In this document: positions 58,360-64,000 of the stretch, in pieces
How the letters are laid out: the number at the start of each line of letters is the position of its first letter
How positions within the stretch are numbered: position 1 is the stretch's first letter
NCBI GenBank assembly: GCA_010094045.1
Contig: ML986578.1
Location: forward strand, 372,001-436,000
From: Lojkania enalia
Taxonomy: Eukaryota > Ascomycota > Dothideomycetes > Pleosporales
Direction: 5' to 3'
Length of the DNA stretch: 64,000 bases
Notes under the pieces: generated by a model
The model's input: only the letters and a program-made list of their open reading frames with translations
The model's database searches: none
What the model was told of the DNA's origin: nothing
Made by a program: the position numbers and the translations under genes

Positions 58360-60179
58360 ATGACACAAGCCAATCCTGAGCGTGTGCACCCGACAGAAAC
58401 ATCACCGCTTCTTCCGAAATCAGACCCGCCATCCGTTCATCCAATTGATCCTAGCAATGGCATTGTACCCGAAGGAGATAATCCCCATGAAGACAGGGGC
58501 GGCCTCGACCGCGAAAGTGACGATGGCGACATTGAGAGGCAGGTCGGCGATGGAGATATTTCAAAGCATAAGGGACTGCCGGACGTGAAGCGGCGCATGA
58601 AGTACATATTTCCTGCAATCGCGATAGGGGTTCGTATGTGGAATCAGAGTTCGGGCGCTGTGAAACTTATGGTTGAATAGGTCTTCCTCGCTGCAGCCGA
58701 CCAGACGCTCGTAATCTCGACATATGGTACAATTGGAACGGAGCTCAAGGCACTCAACTTAACATCTTGGATAGCAACTTCGTGCGTCGTCGTTCTTGGT
58801 GGATGCTAAGACATTCTAATGCGTTGAACAGCTACTTCCTTACCCTCTCCGCTTTCCAGCCTGTCTATGGGAAGCTATCAGATATCTTCGGCAGGAAAGA
58901 GTGTCTACTCTTCGCATACTTCGTCTTTGGCATTGGCTCTACACTATGCGGCTTAGCTCAAAATATGAGCCAGCTAATAGCTGCGCGAGCATTCGCTGGG
59001 ATTGGTGGCGGTGGAATGACGACAGTTGTGTCAATACTCCTGTCGGACGTTGTCACTCTGAGAGAACGCGGAACATGGCAAGGTTATATCAACATAATCT
59101 TTGCATCTGGATCCGCAGCTGGTGCTCCTATTGGAGGGTTGCTAGCAGACAGCGTCGGTTGGCGCTGGGCCTTCATTGCTCAGGGCCCTCTCTGCATCAT
59201 CGCTTTTGTCGCTGTCGCAGCGGTCCTCGACCTTCCGAAACAAGACCATTCACATTGGAAAGAAAAAATTCTGAAAATTGATTTTCTTGGCGCTTTTATC
59301 CTCGTAGCCGCCATTTTTGGATTGCTGGTCGGACTGGACAGAGGATCCAATATCTCCTGGAGCAACCCGATAACCATCGCAGCACTTTGCACAACCCCTT
59401 TGTTCGTCGTATTTGTGCTAGTGGAGAAATACGTCGCTAGCCATCCATTTGCGCCGTTCCGGATCATTCTCAATAGGTCACTATTCGCCTGCTATTTGTG
59501 CAATTTCTTCTCCTTCGCCGGATGGTTAGCTTCCCTCTTCTTCATTCCACTCTACTGGCAGGTCACACGAGGCTTGAGCGCTTCTCAAGCCGGCTTACTC
59601 CTCGTTCCGAGTATATTCTTCGGTGTATTCGGATCGCTTGTCGGCGGCTTCTACATGCAAAAGACCGGAAGGTACTATTATATAACCGCTGCGACATACA
59701 ATACCATTGTCATCGGTCTCACAGTCATCCTCTTGTTTGCGGGCATAATCGCTAAGAGCCTACCCATGATGATCGTGGGAACATGCATTTGTTCTTTTAC
59801 AAGTGGTGTGGGCGTCACGACTACATTGATTGGTCTTCTCGCCAATGCGTCCCAGTCGGATCAAGCTGTAGCAACGGCATGTAGTTACCTCTTCCGCTCG
59901 CTGGGCTCTGTCTTTGGCGTCTCGATAACTGCCACAGCTTTTAATCAAACTCTCCGTAAGACACTCAAAGCCGCCTTGAACGGAGAAGATGCTGAAGTGA
60001 TCTCTGATCGCGTAAGAGAATCAATCACGTATATCCGCACCCTGGATCCAGAGATTAGGGAAATTGTTAAAGAGTGTTATGAGAAGGGGACCAGATCGGC
60101 TTTAATGGTTGGGTTGGGACTGGTTGCAGGCTGCGCTTTTTTCTCATGGTTTATTAAGGAGAAAAGGTTAGGCAAGTAA
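58360..60179 (+). CDS. MFS transporter, DHA2 / vacuolar amino-acid type
   Basis: Major facilitator with fourteen predicted helices, 572 residues. Exons are 58360-58629, 58681-58781 and 58832-60179 (1719 nt). A long acidic N-terminus (1-80) includes ETSPLLPKS, a dileucine-type sorting signal common in vacuolar relatives such as Fnx1 and Vba. Motif D1-like AAADQTLVISTYGTIG lies in helix 1, followed by FQPVYGKLSDIFGRK (motif A) and RAFAGIGGGGMTT (motif B region). SVGWRWAFIAQGP is motif C-like. The substrates may be basic amino acids or drugs; sequence alone does not decide. The first intron (58630-58680) has a GTTCGT donor. The C-terminus is short and basic. Confidence 0.92.
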
Positions 60180-61044
60180 ATCAATTAATGGGTTGAATTA
60201 TATAATATGTTATGTCATGTACAAATTGGATATCCTAGGGTGTCGACGAGTTTGGTCGGCCGAGGATCTCATTGGAAGTTTATTCCATACATGCCGCAAG
60301 GGAGGCTTCGTTTACTCATGCATATATACCTATGCAAGGGACAGCAAATTTCAGAAATAAACAACGGCATGACTTAGTAAGCATTGTTTCCTAAATACAA
60401 GACCTCCTTACAGATCAACTTTTTCTAGAGATGTTTTTGTCGTAAGAACCTCTTGGTCCTTCCATATTTCAGCCCCACTTGTTGATTGCTTAAGCTTCCC
60501 TCTTCAGTGAACTTCACCCTACATCAGAAGGGCCCAGTTTCGTCATGTCGAATTGCATTGCTTTCGCTCTGTCGTCTGAACTAATAGTAGAGCGTTGGAT
60601 ACCTTCTGGCTCTATATCCCAAGGGGTCTTTGATGCCACATTCGCAGACCAATAGTGAATGCGGGACGGAAAGGATCGAGATGGGAACGAAACTTAATTG
60701 TTACTTGCTACTGCCGCCGCAGAGAATTTCTTTAGTGAAACAATTTACCTAATAGCGTTTCTCGATATATTCGTGAGGTTGTAAGAATTTAGTTTCCCAT
60801 TGCTTCGTTTTGTAACTCACTCCTAGTAGAACTGCCCCCTCTTCCCCCCAAAGTACAGCTGACCAAGTATCCCAAATTTTCTTGACTCGAAACTAGATCT
60901 ACGCGCACATATAGTAGTGACTAGATCTCTACATTGCTTACTACGATACCATTGTCGAGCGAAACTTTCGCCAGGTTCATTAGGGCCATATAAATGGAAA
61001 GAAGAATTTGGATAATTTGTCCAGTGAAGAAAACTGCTGGCCCC
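60180..61044. other. AT-rich intergenic region
   Basis: 3' flank of the MFS transporter gene and 3' flank of the decayed coiled-coil locus. Stop-rich in all frames; nothing recognised. Confidence 0.5.
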
Positions 61045-63233
61045 TTAATCGCCTTCCTCTTTAATTCTTGCAGCACGAAGACGAAGTTGCCCGCTTAACG
61101 TCGACCTCGATTCTAACTCCGAAGGCCCCTCAAAAGAAATAAGGCTCTGAACATTCTCTAATTGGCGTACGTCAAGGCGAACTATGCTACTTTGATAGGA
61201 CGACCGCCCTTGACTCCTCTCGCCTTCCACAGGGCTCGAAATCGGAGCCTTGTCGCCAAAACTCAAAAACTCTTCAGCCGGTGACGCGGAATCGGTGGCC
61301 TCGAATATCACTGACGGCTCATAGCTAGGTCTTTCTCGCGATGGGCTAGTATTTATCTTCCACTGCAATAGCCGATGTAGCCTCCGGTAGTTGGTCTCTC
61401 GAATTAGAAATGAGCGCTCTATTAGCGCCTCTATGTCTTTCTGATTTAAGTCAGCCTACCCCCTTATTTGTTATGTAAGAGACTTACTACTGTAAGTCTG
61501 CAGTCCAATGAATAGGACCTAGATCCTACCATTCTGAATTCGAATCTCAGCTCCATCAGAGCATATTTCTCAACGAGATCCTACGCTACGATTATACATT
61601 CTGAATTGGACAAGATGGTGGAAGGATTGAGCTGCGGTTCGTACTCCAGTTTGAAGAAGTTGACATGCACGGTCTAATCGCCAAGTAGGTCTGCCCCGGG
61701 TCTGGTCCCTTGTCAGCTAGCAGAAATTATTTGGAAAATTTTTACGGTACCTGAACTCCTGGCATAGAATGGTTTCCAGCCTCTGTCTCATTGCGCCTAG
61801 CATCCCACGTCCAAGCAATGGTGTCGCGTATCAGGGAGCATCAATTGCTGAGGCAAATTTTGATGTATTGAAGGAGGGTAAGTGGCCTGCCTCGGTAGAA
61901 GCTGGCGATGGCGAGACTATATAGGCCTGAAAAAACAGACCAACTATAATAGGATAGTAGAACATGTGACAAATGGCAAGGGCGGTTCCCAGAATATCGT
62001 ACTGTGGATCATGTCTCTGTTCATTGTATTCCGTATTAATATGATACCGTCACTGTTTTGAGCAGGCTCATCGAGGACCACTATGATTCCGCATCGCTCT
62101 AGTGTTGCTTGCATCTCCAATGTCTTCCCCGATGTCTTATCCACCCGTGTAGGGAGTAAAATCACCTGCTACGAAGACTGTTCGGTCGCCAACCTTTGAG
62201 CACCGGGCCTAATCCAAGGACTCAGGAAAGGAGATGAACCATCAAGACTACTTCCACGCAAGAGACTTTGACGAGTTATTGGCCGTGTAGCTGATACAGA
62301 GAAATATGAGCTATTTGTCAAAATTTCCGGACTAATAATGGGCTCCATTCTGTCCCTCGAATATTCCGAGACCTCGATATGTCGGTTCCCATCCGAGATG
62401 CAAGTTCTCCTTAAAGGTGTCGGATTCATATCATAGTTATCACTTTCGTCAACCTCGTCCGGCTTTTGACTGAAAGCCACTAGTTTCTGCTCATATATCT
62501 CTATCCTCCTCCTATAATCTTCGTCAATATTCTTCCGTTCTTCAGCAGCCCTTCTCTCGGCTTCGTCTTGTGCCCGCTTGGCTGCCTGCTCTTTTGTAAA
62601 TCTCAATGCTTTCTCGGCAGACTTTTTTGCAGACTGCGCCGACGCTCTCTCCTTCTTTGCTAACCCTCGAGCTTCTTAAGCTTCCTTAGAAGCCTTAGCA
62701 TCTGAAATAGCTTTTTCTACATTCCATTTAGCCTCGGTGGCGGCGGCGAGCCGTAGTGAGTCCTCTTGTTGTTCAAGTAGAAGCCTTTCTAGCCTTGAAA
62801 ATCTATCATCACTTTTAGTCCCCTCGGAGTCCCCTAATAAGTCACTCAGTCCGCAATGTTGGCACTTCTCCGTTTCATTAACCTGGGTCAGGAGTTCCTC
62901 CAGTCTTCGAAATTGTTTGTCGGTTGCATTACTCCCTTTTCGCTCAAGTAAGAGCTCTTTTAGTCTAAGTATTATCCTATTCTCTAGAGAAGTTTTGGGT
63001 AGAGTTGGTGGCGATGGAGGTGGGGCGCTCAGTACTGGGGTTGATTTTCTAGATGGTGGCCGAGGCGTTACGGGGAAGAGGTCAAGCATAGATGGGGCAT
63101 GATAGGAATGATGCGGGTAAGTTTGGGCTAGAAGTGGTCCAAATGTGGATGAAAAGGGCTGGTTTGGCAATCCAAATAGCGGTAGATAGGGTTGGTTAGT
63201 CGACGTCTAGTGTAGAGGCTAGATGAAGTCCAT
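61045..63233 (-). pseudogene. Decayed coiled-coil gene with repeated Gln-to-stop changes
   Basis: On the minus strand a frame from ATG 63233 reads MDFI-stop-PLH-stop-TSTNQ, then an open Pro-rich section, the cysteine pair CQHCGL, and a coiled coil. Stops: TAG 63219-63221, TAG 63207-63209, TAA 62676-62678 (inside the coiled coil, KEA-stop-EARGLAKK), TAG 62169-62171 and TAG 61944-61946. Each could be a changed CAG or CAA. Between 61944 and about 61640 the frame shifts. Coding sequence returns as DLVEKYALMELRFEFRM after TAG 61581-61583, and after an apparent 32-nt intron (61456-61487) continues DLNQKDIEALIERSFLIRE to a stop at 61045. Codons outside the stops stay sensible, so this is an old gene under decay. 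I do not recognise the family with certainty. A miscalled multi-exon gene is a weaker alternative. Confidence 0.68.
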
Positions 63234-63979
63234 GGAACGATCACGCGAACTATTAAAAGGGTTGCACTCATCCCAGATATTGAACGATGAAGGCTGATTC
63301 TTTACTGGGCTTTTATTTCTTTTTTTGCCATTCTTTCTTCTCTAGGGCGATCTGCGTCGACTTGGGCCTGTACGGCGTCCGTGAAAACGCCAAGGATCAG
63401 ATTCAAACTCAGACTCATTCAAGATTCCAACACCCCCTGATCTGTGAAAGATGGACTAAGGTGAAGTAACTTTTCCTACTTCGAGTTGTGATCGACCGTG
63501 CTCTCTTCCTCTGAGATTTTGTATTCTTCTTCGTTGGAGCTCCCATACGGACTAGGTAGACTCATAGTTGGTATACCATCACTCTCATCATCGGTATCTA
63601 TTGAAGCCTTATTAAGTTCAGAAGGAATTTCGTTCCTTGTTTCCGCGTAATCTCGAATTTTCTTAATGTATCCCTCTTCCAGACGCACCGTTATTTCTTG
63701 AATGGTAGAATAACCTGCTCTCTTTAATGAAATGGATATCAAGTGTTGTCCACGATGGGAGAACTCTGTCGACTACCAAGCTCGGCTCAGTTGATTTATT
63801 CCATAGATTCACCTCATTTGACTAATGGGCAACGCTATGATCGTCGCTGTTATCCGGTTCTCCAATCGCCGTCTTGGAGTCTTGCGAGCTTCGGTCTTCT
63901 ACGGAGGTCGTCTGAGGACCTTCAATGCCTGTCCCTTCAGCCTGAGTATTCGGTAGTTGCATACTCAGTTGGAACATGA
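63234..63979 (-). other. Coding-like fragments upstream of the decayed gene
   Basis: On the minus strand an open frame at 63742-63476 encodes a polar 88-residue piece (TIQEITVRLEEGYIKKIRDY, then an acidic Ser-rich end) that stops at 63476-63478. Farther up, a frame from ATG at 63977 encodes a Gln/Ser/Asp-rich segment ending in a stop near 63825. A stop separates the first piece from a compatible upstream frame. These may be exons or relics of a second gene that runs off the window, possibly with the same kind of decay. I do not recognise the family. Confidence 0.35.
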
Positions 63980-64000
63980 GGTGATATAGCCAAGTGGCTG
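63980..64000 (+). tRNA. Possible 5' end of a tRNA cut by the window edge
   Basis: The final 21 bases read GGTGATA, TA, then GCCAAGTGGCTG. A 7-nt acceptor-like start, T and A at positions 8-9, and a D-arm-like GCCAAGTGG fit the 5' part of a class II tRNA such as Ser or Leu. The anticodon, variable arm and T-arm lie outside the window, so the call cannot be tested here. Confidence 0.3.

Noticed and set aside
61505..61555. T-arm-like string with ATTCGAATC and short flanking pairs
   Set aside because: It lies in sequence that reads well as the decayed protein on the minus strand, and no other tRNA arms are present.

Overview
This window reads as nuclear DNA of a filamentous ascomycete fungus, most likely a member of the Leotiomycetes (class-level placement is inference from the gene families, not from a search). 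Genes are spaced by 0.3-2.6 kb, lie on both strands without operons, and are cut by short introns, mostly 46-62 nt, with GTAAGT-like donors, CTAAC/CTGAC-like branch sites and AG acceptors. I rebuilt exon structures by hand. In every intact model the spliced length is a multiple of three and conserved family motifs run across the joins.

Layout, left to right: a cAMP-receptor-like GPCR (3135-4848, +); a CorA-like metal transporter (6119-7678, +); an Ap4A phosphorylase/ATP adenylyltransferase (9797-10983, -); a MYB/SANT DNA-binding protein (11440-13130, -) with a palindrome-rich upstream region; a divergent pair of a kappa-class GST (15188-16185, -) and a short-chain dehydrogenase (16535-17514, +); a decayed PAN-domain-like locus (18080-19606); a secreted beta-propeller SMP-30-like protein (20340-21269, -); a Kha1-type K+/H+ antiporter (22195-25182, -); a secreted GH92 mannosidase (25969-28625, -); a divergent pair of a small cupin (30036-30584, -) and a cytochrome b5-acyl-CoA dehydrogenase fusion (31203-33011, +); an AT-hook protein with one C-terminal membrane segment (33942-34812, +); a Tgl4/5-like patatin lipase (35529-38406, -); the oligosaccharyltransferase subunit Swp1 (39711-40685, +); a PHD-finger/protein-kinase pseudogene (41481-43274, +); a PLP aminotransferase (43700-45116, -) divergent from an Adp1-like ABCG transporter (45770-49189, +); a secreted tyrosinase (51320-52797, -); a fungal rhodopsin-like 7TM protein (55403-56980, +); a GFA-family zinc protein (57277-57848, -); an MFS transporter (58360-60179, +); and a long decayed coiled-coil gene (61045-63233, -).

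Most genes are independent housekeeping, transport, secretion or signalling functions. The main structure beyond ordinary annotation is decay: two loci keep long recognisable reading frames interrupted mainly by stops that single C-to-T changes in Gln or Arg codons would explain, as expected of repeat-induced point mutation or CpG deamination, and a third shows frame shifts. I saw no CRISPR array, rRNA, complete tRNA or recognisable intact transposon. No clearly new multi-gene system could be supported.
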